DNA from: Roseovarius pelagicus
GTDB lineage: Bacteria; Pseudomonadota; Alphaproteobacteria; Rhodobacterales; Rhodobacteraceae
Assembly (NCBI RefSeq): GCF_025639885.1
Contig: NZ_CP106738.1
Coordinates: forward strand, 682,001-746,000
Length of the DNA stretch: 64,000 bases
Reading direction: 5' to 3'
Position numbers and translations under genes: made by a program. Of this stretch, positions 37,602 to 47,657 are shown one piece after another. The notes beneath the pieces were generated by a model. That model was not told the DNA's origin, made no database searches, and saw nothing but the letters and a program-made list of their open reading frames with translations. Within the stretch, counting starts at the first letter, position 1, and every line of letters begins with the position of its first letter.

Positions 37602-39627
37602 TTAGCGCCGCCGCATATTCCATAGCCGCGCGCCGGTCATCTGGCGCGCGCTGACGACACGTACCCCCTTTTCACTGTGGTAAAGCGCCAGCGCACCGGT
37701 TTTGAGCAATGTTGCAGGATGCACAACGCGGCAGGCCATCTCTTCTGTTGCGATGGTCGGGGACGTATTGAGCACCAGCCACTCTGCCCCGTCACACCCG
37801 TCCAAAGTCTCTGCGGCGCGCTTGCCGCGCAGTGCCGCGATTGCGATCCCACCAGGGGCCACTCCGGCCCAGCGTTCGGCCGCCTGCAATTGCTCGGCAG
37901 GATCGCCGTCATTCTCCAGCCAGTTCTGCGCGATAAACCCAGCCCCGCGCCCGGCACTCAACGCGCGCCCCTTATCGGTCATCACACCGACCAGACCGCC
38001 CGTATCCGAGATCAGCACATCAGGCCGCGTTGTCTGTGACCAAAGTATAAACGCCAGCACCATGGGCACAGCGCCCAGCATTCGCGCGCGTCCCTGCCAG
38101 AGTGCCACGAACAGCCCGCCAAGCGTCAACAACGGCAAAACGAACGGTCCCGGACTGACCACAGTGCCGCGCGCGCCGTCCAGCCCCGACACAAAATGCG
38201 CCACGCCCAGTATCCACTCCAGCCCCAGCCCCATGATCCACAGGCCAATCCATTCCAGCCCCAAGGGCAGCAGGCAAGCGGCCAACACTGCAGCAGGCAT
38301 GACGACGACGCCCATCAATGGCACGCTCAGCAGGTTCGCAAGCAGCCCATAATGCGCGAATTGATTGAAATGCGCCGCTGCAAAGGGCGCGGTCGCCAAT
38401 CCGGCCACCATGGATGACACGACCACGGCCATGGCTGGGCGCAACCAGCGCGGTCCCTTCAATCCATCGCGCGCATTGATCCAGCCAAAGATCGCTACCA
38501 GTGCCGTCGTCGCGGCAAAAGACATCTGGAAACCGGGACCAAGCAATGCTTCGGGCCGCAACGCCAGCACGATAATCGCAGCCAACGCAACCGCGCGCAG
38601 GCTGAAGGCGCGCCGGTTCAGCATCACGGCCACCAGCACAACAGCCGCCATAACAAACGCCCGTTCGGTAGCAACATTCCCCCCCGACAGCGCCAGATAC
38701 CCGGCCGCAACGATCAGAGCCATGCCCGCGGCCACAGGCTTGACCGGGACGCGTAGCGCAATCCACGGAACCGCCGACAATGCGATCCGCAGCGCGGCAA
38801 AGATGAACCCCGTCAACAGCCCCATGTGCAGCCCGGAAATGGCCAACAGATGCGCCAGGTTCGACACCCGCAACGCTGTCAGTGTCTCCTGCCCCATTCC
38901 GGCGCGATCTCCAGTCATAATCGCTGCGGCAAAGGCCCCTGCCTCTCCCGGCAGCTCGGCCTGCACCCGCGCCGACAGCCCCATTCGCGTGGCAAACAGG
39001 ACTTGTTTTCCATCTGACCGCGCGAGCGCCAGCAGCGGCACACGGGTATATCCTACGGCACCGAGGCCTAGGAACCACGCATGCCGCTGAAAATCAAAGC
39101 CCCCCGGCTCGACCGGGCCGCTGGGCGGGGACAGATGCCCGGTGGTCATCACCCTCAGCCCCGGCACCGGATCACTCCCTGCCACTGTGCCATGCAGCGA
39201 TAATCGCACACGTCTGGGCGTGCGACTGGGCCGTACATCCCGCAGCACCACCTGATCCAGCGTGATACGTACCTTGTCACTGGCCGAACGATCTATGCCG
39301 ACGATGCGGCCCTCTACCGGCCCGTAGTAACGCCAGCCCAGTACCGGCCCCTCGACACGGTGCGCGCGTGTCCCGGCGATCACGCTACCTGACAGGATCA
39401 GCGCCAGCCCGACCGCAAACGGCGACACCGCCTCGTCCAGCACGCGAGACAGGAGCAAGAACAATGCGCAAGCCGTTATGATTACGGCAAAGGTTGCGAC
39501 TGATGGTTCGAGATCTCAATGCAAAATAGATGCCGACGCCGATCCCCAGACAGACCGGAACCCAGACAAAGAGATGCCCCCGCTGCATCAGCAGCGCGGC
39601 GCGTAAGTAACCGAGCGTCCGGGGCAC
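37602..39627 (-). pseudogene. comEC: ComEC/Rec2 family DNA-uptake channel protein, frameshifted near the N-terminus
   Basis: Inner-membrane competence channel carrying transforming DNA into the cytoplasm. The main frame (to 39464) holds a DUF4131-type N-terminal domain, then the Competence domain with GDRAGMGQETLTALRVSNLAHLLAISGLHMGL and multiple membrane helices, and a short C-terminal part. The true N-terminus (MPRTLGYLRAALLMQRGHLF, ATG at 39627) is in another frame; one extra base at about 39505-39512 (minus-strand AGATCTCGAACC) separates them. Correcting it gives about 675 residues. It is either a sequencing indel or an inactivated gene; the rest has no further disruption. The C-terminus lacks a full metallo-beta-lactamase domain, as in several alphaproteobacterial forms. 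Confidence 0.8.
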
Positions 39628-39695
39628 TTGTTTCCCCCCATGCGGGCCGATAGACAGGCGCTCAGGCTAGCCCCACCATCCTTACCGAAAGGTTA

Positions 39696-41114
39696 ATGTC
39701 GACCATGTCCCAACAGGTTGTCACCCGTTTTGCCCCGTCACCCACTGGTTATCTGCATATCGGTGGCGCGCGTACTGCCCTGTTTAACTGGCTCTTTGCC
39801 AGAGGGCGCGGTGGTAAGTTCCTGCTCAGGATCGAGGACACCGATCGCGCGCGGTCGACCCCCGAGGCGACGCAGGCGATTCTGGACGGCATGGCGTGGC
39901 TGGGTCTGGACCATGACGGCGACGTTATCAGTCAGGCAGCGCGTGCGGACCGGCACGCCGAAGTCGCGCAGCAGATGCTGGCGGCAGGAACTGCCTTTAA
40001 GTGTTTTGCCTCGCAGGACGAAATTCAGGCCTACCGCGACACCGCCAAGGCCGAGGGGCGTTCAACCCTCTATCATAGCCCGTGGCGCGACGCGGACCCG
40101 GCCACCTATCCCGACGCGCCCTACGTCGTCCGGATCAAGGCCCCGCGCGAGGGTGCAACGGTCATTCGTGATGCCGTGCAGGGCGATGTGACTATCCGCA
40201 ACGATCAATTGGATGATATGGTGCTGCTGCGGTCGGACGGCACGCCAGTCTATATGCTGGCCGTGGCCGTGGACGATCACGACATGGGTGTGACCCACGT
40301 GATCCGTGGTGACGATCACCTGAACAACGCCGCCCGGCAGATGATGATCTACAACGCGATGGATTGGCCGCTGCCCGTTTATGCCCATATCCCGCTGATC
40401 CATGGCCCCGACGGCAAAAAGCTGAGCAAACGGCACGGGGCGCTGGGAGTCGAAGAATATCAACAGATGGGCTATCCCGCCTCCGGCATGCGCAACTATC
40501 TGGCGCGGCTGGGATGGAGCCATGGCGATGACGAGTTCTTTACCGATGCGCAGGCGCAGGACTGGTTCGATCTGGACGGGATCGGTAAATCCGCAGCGCG
40601 GTTCGACTTCAAGAAGCTGGACAATCTCAGCGGTCGGCATATTGCGGCGACTGACGATGCTGCGCTGCTGCATGAACTGACCGAATTCCGAAACGCGGCC
40701 GACCTGCCCGCGTTGAGCACTGAAAAAAATGACCTGTTGCTGGCTGGCATGTATTGCCTAAAAGAACGCGCCCGTTCATTCCCTGAATTGATTGATAAGG
40801 CAGAGTTTATTCTAGCATCCCGGCCGATTTCCCCGGACGAGAAAGCGGCCAAACAACTCGACTCAGTATCCCGTGGTATGCTGAGAGAATTGACGCCGCA
40901 CCTGCAAAATGCTACTTGGTCCCGAGAAGACCTTGAGGCGACGGCCAATGCGTTCGCCGCCGAAAAGGAAACGACGTTCGGCAAGCTGGCAGGCCCGCTC
41001 CGGGCTGCACTTGCAGGGCGCAGCGCAACACCAAGTGTGTTCGACATGATGCTGGTCCTGGGGCAGGATGAAACACTGGCCCGGCTCCAAGATGCCGCAG
41101 ATGGCGGAGACTGA
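39696..41114 (+). CDS. gltX: glutamyl-tRNA synthetase GltX
   Basis: A 472-residue class I aminoacyl-tRNA synthetase. The HIGH signature appears as [18 protein letters not shown] (near residue 15), the KMSKS loop as [13 protein letters not shown], and [12 protein letters not shown] is the Glu-site stretch. ATG at 39696 and 39705 are both possible; AAAGG at 39688-39692 is too close to the first and rather far from the second. It is divergent from comEC. Confidence 0.95.
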   Translation: MSTMSQQVVTRFAPSPTGYLHIGGARTALFNWLFARGRGGKFLLRIEDTDRARSTPEATQAILDGMAWLGLDHDGDVISQAARADRHAEVAQQMLAAGTAFKCFASQDEIQAYRDTAKAEGRSTLYHSPWRDADPATYPDAPYVVRIKAPREGATVIRDAVQGDVTIRNDQLDDMVLLRSDGTPVYMLAVAVDDHDMGVTHVIRGDDHLNNAARQMMIYNAMDWPLPVYAHIPLIHGPDGKKLSKRHGALGVEEYQQMGYPASGMRNYLARLGWSHGDDEFFTDAQAQDWFDLDGIGKSAARFDFKKLDNLSGRHIAATDDAALLHELTEFRNAADLPALSTEKNDLLLAGMYCLKERARSFPELIDKAEFILASRPISPDEKAAKQLDSVSRGMLRELTPHLQNATWSREDLEATANAFAAEKETTFGKLAGPLRAALAGRSATPSVFDMMLVLGQDETLARLQDAADGGD

Positions 41115-41200
41115 CCCAACGGTCAAATCCACGCGCGGCCAGATGCATAAGACGCCCCTCGGTGCCAGAACACCCCGGGGCCACAGAGGGAGACCGCCGC

Positions 41201-42496
41201 ATGGCCGACAGTAAGAAATCCGCAAAGCTCAGCATCGACGGCAAAGATTATGAGTTGCCAATATTTTCGCCCACAGCAGGCCCGGACGTCATTGACATCC
41301 GCAAGCTGTATTCGCAGGCGGGCGTCTTTACCTACGATCCGGGATTTACCTCGACAGCAAGTTGCGACAGCACCATCACCTTTATCGATGGCGGCAAGGG
41401 CGAGTTGCTGCATCGGGGCTATCCGATCGACCAACTGGCCGAGAAATCGCACTATCTCGAAGTGTGCTATATCCTGCTCTATGGTGAACTGCCGTCGGCG
41501 GCCCAGTTAGAGGATTTCGAGAGCCGCGTAACCAACCACACGATGCTGCATGAGCAGATGAAGTATCTGTTCCGTGGCTTCCGTCGTGACGCGCATCCCA
41601 TGGCCATCATGGTCGGCGTGGTTGGCGCACTCAGCGCATTCTATCATGACAGCACTGACATAAATGACCCGTGGCAGCGCGAAGTTGCCTCGGTTCGCAT
41701 GATCGCAAAGATGCCGACAATCGCTGCGATGGCCTACAAATATACCATCGGTCAGCCCTTTGTTTATCCGCGCAATGATCTTGATTATGCGTCAAATTTC
41801 ATGCGCATGTGCTTTGCCGTTCCTGCCGAGGATTACGAGGTGAACCCGATCCTCAGTCGCGCAATGGATCGCATTTTCACGCTACACGCCGATCACGAGC
41901 AAAACGCATCGACATCGACGGTCCGGCTGGCCTCCTCGTCGGGTGCTAATCCGTTCGCGTGCATTGCTGCGGGCATTGCCTGCCTCTGGGGTCCCGCGCA
42001 TGGTGGTGCCAATCAGGCCTGTCTGGAAATGCTACGCGAAATCGGTACGGTTGATCGTATTCCCGAATTCATCAAGCGCGCCAAGGACAAGAACGATCCA
42101 TTCCGCCTGATGGGGTTCGGCCACCGCGTTTACAAGAATTTCGATCCCCGCGCCACGGTGATGAAGCAATCCGCAGACGAAGTGCTGGAACTGCTGGGAA
42201 CCGAGGACAATCCGACGCTTCAAGTGGCCAAAGAGCTGGAAAAACAGGCACTCGAAGACGATTACTTCGCCGAGAAGAAACTGTTCCCGAATGTCGATTT
42301 CTATTCCGGCATCATCCTAGAGGCGATGGGCTTCCCCACGTCAATGTTCACGCCGATCTTTGCGGTCAGCCGCACGGTGGGCTGGATTTCGCAGTGGAAG
42401 GAAATGATCGCCGATCCACAGCTGAAAATCGGCCGCCCCCGCCAGCTTTATGCAGGCGAGACAATGCGCGATTACGTGGATATTGAAAATCGCTAA
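41201..42496 (+). CDS. gltA: citrate synthase GltA
   Basis: A 431-residue type II (hexameric) citrate synthase, the entry step of the TCA cycle. Catalytic regions are [34 protein letters not shown] and [15 protein letters not shown]. The ATG at 41201 follows GAGGGAGA; the upstream ATG at 41162 is unlikely. A hairpin terminator follows the stop. Confidence 0.96.
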   Translation: MADSKKSAKLSIDGKDYELPIFSPTAGPDVIDIRKLYSQAGVFTYDPGFTSTASCDSTITFIDGGKGELLHRGYPIDQLAEKSHYLEVCYILLYGELPSAAQLEDFESRVTNHTMLHEQMKYLFRGFRRDAHPMAIMVGVVGALSAFYHDSTDINDPWQREVASVRMIAKMPTIAAMAYKYTIGQPFVYPRNDLDYASNFMRMCFAVPAEDYEVNPILSRAMDRIFTLHADHEQNASTSTVRLASSSGANPFACIAAGIACLWGPAHGGANQACLEMLREIGTVDRIPEFIKRAKDKNDPFRLMGFGHRVYKNFDPRATVMKQSADEVLELLGTEDNPTLQVAKELEKQALEDDYFAEKKLFPNVDFYSGIILEAMGFPTSMFTPIFAVSRTVGWISQWKEMIADPQLKIGRPRQLYAGETMRDYVDIENR

Positions 42497-42540
42497 AAAA
42501 GCGGGCGGCACCCAATCAAGGGTACCGCCCAAGCTTTTAT
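42495..42540. terminator. bidirectional terminator between gltA and a crotonase gene
   Basis: GGGCGGCACCC and GGGTACCGCCC pair with one mismatch around AATCAA, extended by AAGC/GCTT-like flanks. The stem has an A run on the left and CTTTTATT on the right, so it can serve the two convergent genes. Confidence 0.75.
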
Positions 42541-42586
42541 TATAACTATAAATATTCCGTCAGAGGCAGAAACCCTTGGCGCGCAC

Positions 42587-43366
42587 CTAGCGACCTTCGA
42601 ATTGCGGACTGCGTTTTTCCATGAACGCCACAACGCCCTCTTTGAAATCGCGAGACTTGCCGCATTCCCCCTGTAGCTTTGCTTCCAGCTCCAGCTGCGC
42701 CTCCAGACTGTTGTCCCAACTGCCGCGGATCGCTGACTTGAGATGCGCATAGGCCTGCATCGGTCCTTTGGCCAGATGCGCCGCGCGGGCACGCCAATGG
42801 GCGTCAAATTCGGCGTCGGGTACCGCTTCCCAGATCATGCCCCAGTCGCTGGCCTGTTGCGCGCTGATCGGCTCGGCGAATAGTGCGGCCCCCATCGCCT
42901 TGGCTGCGCCCATCTGTCTGGGCAACCAATAGGTACCGCCGGCATCGGGGATCAGGCCAATGCGGGTGAAAGCCTGCAAAAACACCGCGCTCTGGGTCGC
43001 GATCACCACATCCGCAGCCAGCGCCAGATTGGCCCCCGCCCCGGCCGCCGCGCCATTTACCGCGCTGATTGTCGGCACCGGACATTCCATGATCGCGCGC
43101 AGCATCGGGACATATTCCTCGCGCAGCACCCGCTCGATATCAAGGCTCGCGGCACTACCACCATCACCCAAATCCTGCCCCGAACAGAATGCACGTCCGT
43201 CACCGGTGATCACCAGCACATGCGCGCGGCGCCCCGCTTCGCGGGCGGCATCCGTGATCTCGGCGCGCATCTGGGTGCTGAGCGCGTTCATCTTGTCGGC
43301 GCGGTTCAGACGCAGCACGGCAACGCCGTCGGTGATGTCAAAGGTAATGGTGGAATAATCTTTCAC
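42587..43366 (-). CDS. enoyl-CoA hydratase/isomerase family protein (PaaG-like)
   Basis: A 259-residue crotonase-fold protein acting on an acyl-CoA thioester. The oxyanion-hole motifs are in GDGRAFCSGQDLGDGG and ISAVNGAAAGAGANLALAAD, and RIGLIPDAGGTYWLPRQMG covers the region of the catalytic acid. The SGQDL and LIPDAGGT forms fit the PaaG (ring-opening epoxide isomerase) branch. No other phenylacetate genes are nearby, so the substrate is uncertain. Confidence 0.85.
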   Translation of the reverse strand: MKDYSTITFDITDGVAVLRLNRADKMNALSTQMRAEITDAAREAGRRAHVLVITGDGRAFCSGQDLGDGGSAASLDIERVLREEYVPMLRAIMECPVPTISAVNGAAAGAGANLALAADVVIATQSAVFLQAFTRIGLIPDAGGTYWLPRQMGAAKAMGAALFAEPISAQQASDWGMIWEAVPDAEFDAHWRARAAHLAKGPMQAYAHLKSAIRGSWDNSLEAQLELEAKLQGECGKSRDFKEGVVAFMEKRSPQFEGR

Positions 43367-43446
43367 GGCGCGCGTTTCCTTGTTCTGTCATTCAATGCGC
43401 GCGAATTGGACGCGATTTGGCTGACAAGGAAAAGGGAAACCGCGCG

Positions 43447-43899
43447 TCACTCGTCCAGAATCTGGCGCAACCGTTCTTCTTCGGCCTCTGTCAACGTCCC
43501 ATCACCCGCAGAGTCGGCCCCCGCGCGGCGCCTGATGTAGAAAACGGCAATGCCAGCGCCAAACAGCAGCATTGCAGGTCCGGCCAGCCACAGCGCCAGA
43601 TTGCTGCCACCCAATTGCGGTTTCAGCAGCACATACTCGCCGTAGCGATCCACGACGAAGCTGACCACCTGCGCATCCGTATCCCCCGCCAGCAAGCGGT
43701 CGCGCACCAACAGACGCAAATCCCGCGCAAGGGCCGCATTCGATTCGTCGATGCTCTCGTTGCGGCACACCAGACACCGCAGACCTGCCGAAATGTCACG
43801 CGCCCGCGCCTCCAGTTCCGGGTCGTCCAGCACCTCATCTGGCTGCACTGCAAATAGCGGCGCGGCCATCAGGCATAGCAGGAAAACGAGACGCCTCAT
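43447..43899 (-). CDS. ccmH: cytochrome c-type biogenesis protein CcmH
   Basis: A 150-residue thiol-disulfide protein of cytochrome c maturation system I that reduces apocytochrome c cysteines. It has a signal peptide (MRRLVFLLCLMAAPLFA), the redox motif LRCLVCRNESI, and one C-terminal membrane helix (ALWLAGPAMLLFGAGIAVFYI). The start overlaps the ccmF stop by 4 bp. It is the last gene of the ccm set here. Confidence 0.92.
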   Translation of the reverse strand: MRRLVFLLCLMAAPLFAVQPDEVLDDPELEARARDISAGLRCLVCRNESIDESNAALARDLRLLVRDRLLAGDTDAQVVSFVVDRYGEYVLLKPQLGGSNLALWLAGPAMLLFGAGIAVFYIRRRAGADSAGDGTLTEAEEERLRQILDE

Positions 43900-45875
43900 T
43901 CTGCCGGAACCCCTCGGGTCGGGGTCATCTTGCGCGCACCGGCCGCGACGCGGTAGCGACGATCACTCAACGATAGCAAACCGCCCAATGCCATCAGAAT
44001 TGCACCACCCCAAATCCAGTTCGCCAGCGGTTTGTAATAACTGCGCACAGCCCAGCCCCCGCCATCCTGAGCATCGCCAATGACCACGTAGATGTCGCGC
44101 AGGAAGCCGTTGTCGATACCGGCCTCTGTCGTCGGCATCTGTGCAACCGGATAGAACCGCTTTTCAGGATGCAGCGAGGCAATCCCACGACCGTTCCGCG
44201 ACAAGGTGAAATCACCGGTTGTTGAAATATAGTTCGGCCCCTCGACACGGCGGACGTCATCCAGCGTCAGCGTAAACCCGGCCACCTCGATCGCGTCCCC
44301 CACGCGCGCCACGCGGATATCCTCGACCGACCATGCCGTCATCGCTGCCACGCCGACCATGGTGACCCCCAGACCGCCATGCGCCACCGCCTTGCCCCAG
44401 TCCGCGCGCGGCAGACGGGCAATCCGGCGCAATCGATCAATGACACGTGCCGACCGTCCGCTGCGTGACCACAGGTCAATCAACGCGCCGCCCACCAGCC
44501 ATGCCCCCAGAAACAGCCCAACCGGCCCCAACGCGCTGCGCCCGGTCTGCATGGCAAACGCCAACAAGCCTATGGCAACGGCCAGGACAAATGCCGGTGC
44601 CAGCGTCCGTACTATCCGCCCGAACGCCCCGCGCTTCCACGGCAACATGGCACCAATGGGCAGAACAAGGCCCAGCAGCACCATGAACGGCGTAAACGCG
44701 AGATTGAAGAAAGGTGCGCCGACCGACAGCTTCCGATCAAAGAACAGTTCGGACACCAAAGGCCAGATCGTCCCGACAAACACGATGAAACAGGCCACAC
44801 CCAGCAAGAGATTGTTAAGCACCAGCATCGACTCGCGGCTCTTGATGGCAAATACGCCCTTGGCCTGCATCACGCCCGCCCGTGCCGCGAACATCGTCAG
44901 CCCGCCCATCATAAAGAGCGCAGTAATCCCCAGCAGGAAAAGTCCCCGTTCAGGATCATTGGCAAAGGCATGTACAGATGTCAGGACACCTGACCGGGTG
45001 ATAAACGCCCCGATCATCGAAAACCCGAACGCGATGATGGCCAGCAGGATCGTCCAGCTTTTCAGGCTTTCGCGCTTTTCTACCACGATCGCCGAATGCA
45101 GCAGCGCCACGGCAATCAACCACGGCATGAAGCTGGCATTTTCCACCGGGTCCCAGAACCAGAAACCACCCCAGCCCAACTCGTAATAGGCCCACCAGCT
45201 GCCCAGTGCGATTCCGACGGTCAGGAATATCCATGCCGCCAGCGTATAGGGCCGCACCCAACGCCCCCATGCGGCGTCCACCCGTCCCTCGATCAACGCC
45301 GCAATGGCAAAGCTATACGTCATCGAGAGACCGACATACCCGAGGTATAGAAACGGCGGATGAAACGCCAGGCCGGGATCTTGCAGGAGCGGGTTCAGAT
45401 CCTGCCCGTCAAATGGTGCAAAGGCGAGCCGCAAAAACGGGTTCGAGGTGAAGATGAGAAAGGCAAAGAACGCAACGCCCACCATCGCCTGCACAGCCAG
45501 AACGCGCGCCCGCAGACTGGGCGGGAGGTTCGTGCCAAACCACGCCACACAAGCGCCAAAGAGCGTGACGATCAGCACCCAAAGCAGCATCGAGCCTTCG
45601 TGATTACCCCAGACACCAGTGATTTTATAGAGCAGTGGCTTGGCCGAATGGCTGTTCAGCATCACCAACCGCAGTGAGAAATCAGATGTGACAAATGCCC
45701 AGGTGAGCGCCGCAAAACTGGCCGCAGTCAGCAGAAACTGCGCCGTGGCGGCAGGGACGGCGACGGCCATCCAGCCGGGCCAGCGTTTATGCGCGCCGAT
45801 CAGCGGTAAAACCGCCTGCACACAGGCCACACAAAAGGCGAGGATCAGGGCAAAGTGGCCAAGTTCTGTAATCAT
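43896..45875 (-). CDS. ccmF: cytochrome c heme lyase subunit CcmF
   Basis: A 659-residue multi-pass membrane protein that attaches heme to apocytochrome c. The Trp-rich heme-handling motif is in LGWGGFWFWDPVENASFMPWL, and conserved stretches around WGNHEGSMLLW are present. Around 13-15 membrane helices are expected. It overlaps ccmH by 4 bp and is separated from upstream ccmE by the holin and endolysin genes. The 83-bp gap to the holin stop contains only alternating GC repeats. Confidence 0.93.
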   Translation of the reverse strand: MITELGHFALILAFCVACVQAVLPLIGAHKRWPGWMAVAVPAATAQFLLTAASFAALTWAFVTSDFSLRLVMLNSHSAKPLLYKITGVWGNHEGSMLLWVLIVTLFGACVAWFGTNLPPSLRARVLAVQAMVGVAFFAFLIFTSNPFLRLAFAPFDGQDLNPLLQDPGLAFHPPFLYLGYVGLSMTYSFAIAALIEGRVDAAWGRWVRPYTLAAWIFLTVGIALGSWWAYYELGWGGFWFWDPVENASFMPWLIAVALLHSAIVVEKRESLKSWTILLAIIAFGFSMIGAFITRSGVLTSVHAFANDPERGLFLLGITALFMMGGLTMFAARAGVMQAKGVFAIKSRESMLVLNNLLLGVACFIVFVGTIWPLVSELFFDRKLSVGAPFFNLAFTPFMVLLGLVLPIGAMLPWKRGAFGRIVRTLAPAFVLAVAIGLLAFAMQTGRSALGPVGLFLGAWLVGGALIDLWSRSGRSARVIDRLRRIARLPRADWGKAVAHGGLGVTMVGVAAMTAWSVEDIRVARVGDAIEVAGFTLTLDDVRRVEGPNYISTTGDFTLSRNGRGIASLHPEKRFYPVAQMPTTEAGIDNGFLRDIYVVIGDAQDGGGWAVRSYYKPLANWIWGGAILMALGGLLSLSDRRYRVAAGARKMTPTRGVPAE

Positions 45876-45958
45876 GGGCCAATTATAGGGTGGGCGCGCG
45901 CGCGCGCCAATCGCAATCGGCGCGCGCGGGTGATCACATTGTCGCGGGTGCCGTCACC

Positions 45959-46522
45959 TCACGCACGCCGGCCACGCCGCCATTCATCCAGCGCGGCGTT
46001 CGGGTCTGTTTCGGCCGACATGATAGCTGGCCGATCCGCCGCTGTGGCAAAATCGGCAGTCACGCCTTCCAAGGTATTGAGATTGGCCATGACCTGCGGT
46101 GTTCGTGCCAGCGTGCTTGCGATAGAGCGCTGAAATTCCTGCCCTTTGAACTGATGGCGTGCGCCGAAGTAAAATGACACCACCACGCCCAGCAGCCACC
46201 ACAGCGGCTCTGGCACCAATGCCACCCCTTGCATCCGCGCGGCAAACCACACAGGATCCGCCATCGCCGCGATAAACAGGCCCAGCGTCCCCATTGCCAG
46301 CGCCGGACGTGGCAGGCGGTTCATGCCATCCATGATGCGGTCGAACCGGCCACGCTCCCGGACGCCGAACTCTGTTGCAAACTGCTCCAACGCCTGCGCG
46401 CGTTCATCCGTCCGCCGCCGTGCATCTGCTTCGGTGTTCTCACGAAACACTTCTGCCGTTTCAACAATCACGTTCCGGCCACTGCCAAACACCAGCGACA
46501 CCAGCTTTTCGATCAACCCCAT
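45959..46522 (-). CDS. gene-transfer-agent holin (GTA_holin_3TM family)
   Basis: A 187-residue inner-membrane protein. An N-terminal amphipathic charged region (ETAEVFRENTEADARRRTDERAQ) precedes membrane helices at about residues 75-97 (ALAMGTLGLFIAAMADPVWFA) and 104-120 (PLWWLLGVVVSFYFGA), the GTA_holin_3TM pattern. It would form pores that let the adjacent endolysin reach peptidoglycan to release GTA particles. Its start overlaps the endolysin stop by 10 bp. The paired order endolysin-holin matches the Rhodobacter capsulatus GTA lysis genes (rcc00555/rcc00556) as I remember them. Confidence 0.8.
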   Translation of the reverse strand: MGLIEKLVSLVFGSGRNVIVETAEVFRENTEADARRRTDERAQALEQFATEFGVRERGRFDRIMDGMNRLPRPALAMGTLGLFIAAMADPVWFAARMQGVALVPEPLWWLLGVVVSFYFGARHQFKGQEFQRSIASTLARTPQVMANLNTLEGVTADFATAADRPAIMSAETDPNAALDEWRRGRRA

Positions 46523-47124
46523 GCCGCGACCCTTGCGTTAAACTCTGCCGTATTCAGGTGATAACGGTTTGCCATGAACTCTTCGGCGCGCCGTATCCAT
46601 CCCCCCTTTGCGCCCTTGCGGGTGCGCGCGTATTTACGGCTTGCCGGTCGATTATCTGCCAGGTGAAAATAGTAATTGCGCCGCGCGATCGCGTAAGCGT
46701 CAGCAATGTGGTCCGGCGCATCCTGCGCCGCCGCAGTGACTGCTGCGATGGTTTGCGGGCCAATGGCACCGTCTACCGCGACGTCATGGCCCATCCGACG
46801 CAACAGCCGTTGCAGGATCTTTACCGCGTTGCTACCGGCATTCACGTACATATCGAAAACGCTGGACTGCAAGACCTCTGGCAGCTTGCCGATGCCCGGA
46901 CGCTCAAAATAATGACGTACAAAGATGGCTTCTGCCTGTGCCCGGCTCAGCGCCCGCACGTCCTGTGCATCAACCTCCCCGTCGCCGGTCAGGTCCAGCC
47001 CAAGCCGACGCATCGTATGAATCGTAACGCCGTGGTTGGTCGCTCCACCCGGATCGTCCGGATCGTTGACGAAGCCACCCTCGCGCGCGACGATTTCCTT
47101 GGCGATTTGTGCAACAGTTTTCAT
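46513..47124 (-). CDS. gene-transfer-agent endolysin, glycoside hydrolase 108 type
   Basis: A 203-residue peptidoglycan hydrolase. The GH108 N-terminal catalytic motif AREGGFVNDPDDPGGATNHGVT places the catalytic glutamate at E15. The C-terminal half is a peptidoglycan-binding-3-like domain (GAIGPQTIAAVTAA, YYFHLADNRPASRKYARTRKGAKGGWIRRAEEF). It has no signal peptide, so export depends on the overlapping holin gene. It lies 61 bp after ccmE on the same strand. An inverted repeat (CCTTA/TAAGG, 47165-47179) sits in that gap. Confidence 0.83.
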   Translation of the reverse strand: MKTVAQIAKEIVAREGGFVNDPDDPGGATNHGVTIHTMRRLGLDLTGDGEVDAQDVRALSRAQAEAIFVRHYFERPGIGKLPEVLQSSVFDMYVNAGSNAVKILQRLLRRMGHDVAVDGAIGPQTIAAVTAAAQDAPDHIADAYAIARRNYYFHLADNRPASRKYARTRKGAKGGWIRRAEEFMANRYHLNTAEFNARVAAWG

Positions 47125-47185
47125 CTGACAGCCCTATTCCCAATAGCATGGGATCAAGGCTGCGCCTTAGCTGTTAAGGACGCGT

Positions 47186-47632
47186 TTACCCATCGGACGG
47201 TTCTTGATAGACACCCTGCTCTTTCAGCGCGTCCACTACTTCCTTGGGCATATAGTCCTCGTCGTGCTTGGCCAGAATCTCGGTCGCGGTGAAAACCGTC
47301 CCGTCATAGCTGCCCAGACCGACCATGCCCTGATCCTCTTCGAACAGATCCGGCAGGACGCCGGTATATTCCACTGGCACAGTTGCGCCGCCATCAGTCA
47401 CAGAGAATCGCACCGTTTCGCCCTGCCCGCGTTGCAGACTGCCGACCTCGACCAGCCCGCCGATGCGGAACACCTCTGCCGGGCTGGGCGGCGCCGCGAT
47501 GACTTCACTCGGGCTGCGGAAAAAGTTGATCCCGTCGCGCATCGCATAGCCGATCAGACCGGTTGCCACGATCAGCGCCACAATAGTGATGGCGATGATC
47601 TGGATGCGGCGCTGCTTCTTGAGCGATTTCAT
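47186..47632 (-). CDS. ccmE: cytochrome c maturation heme chaperone CcmE
   Basis: A 148-residue periplasmic heme chaperone anchored by one N-terminal helix (IQIIAITIVALIVATGLIGYAM, residues about 10-31). The covalent heme histidine is H123 in LAKHDEDYMP, with Y127 beside it. It passes heme to CcmF. It follows argC by 25 bp, in the same direction. ccmA-D are not in this window. Confidence 0.93.
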   Translation of the reverse strand: MKSLKKQRRIQIIAITIVALIVATGLIGYAMRDGINFFRSPSEVIAAPPSPAEVFRIGGLVEVGSLQRGQGETVRFSVTDGGATVPVEYTGVLPDLFEEDQGMVGLGSYDGTVFTATEILAKHDEDYMPKEVVDALKEQGVYQEPSDG

Positions 47633-47657
47633 CGGCCTGCCTGCCTATGGGTTAGGG

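Noticed and set aside
45959..47124. Prophage remnant
   Set aside because: Only holin and endolysin are present, they match GTA families, and no capsid, tail, integrase or att sites are nearby.
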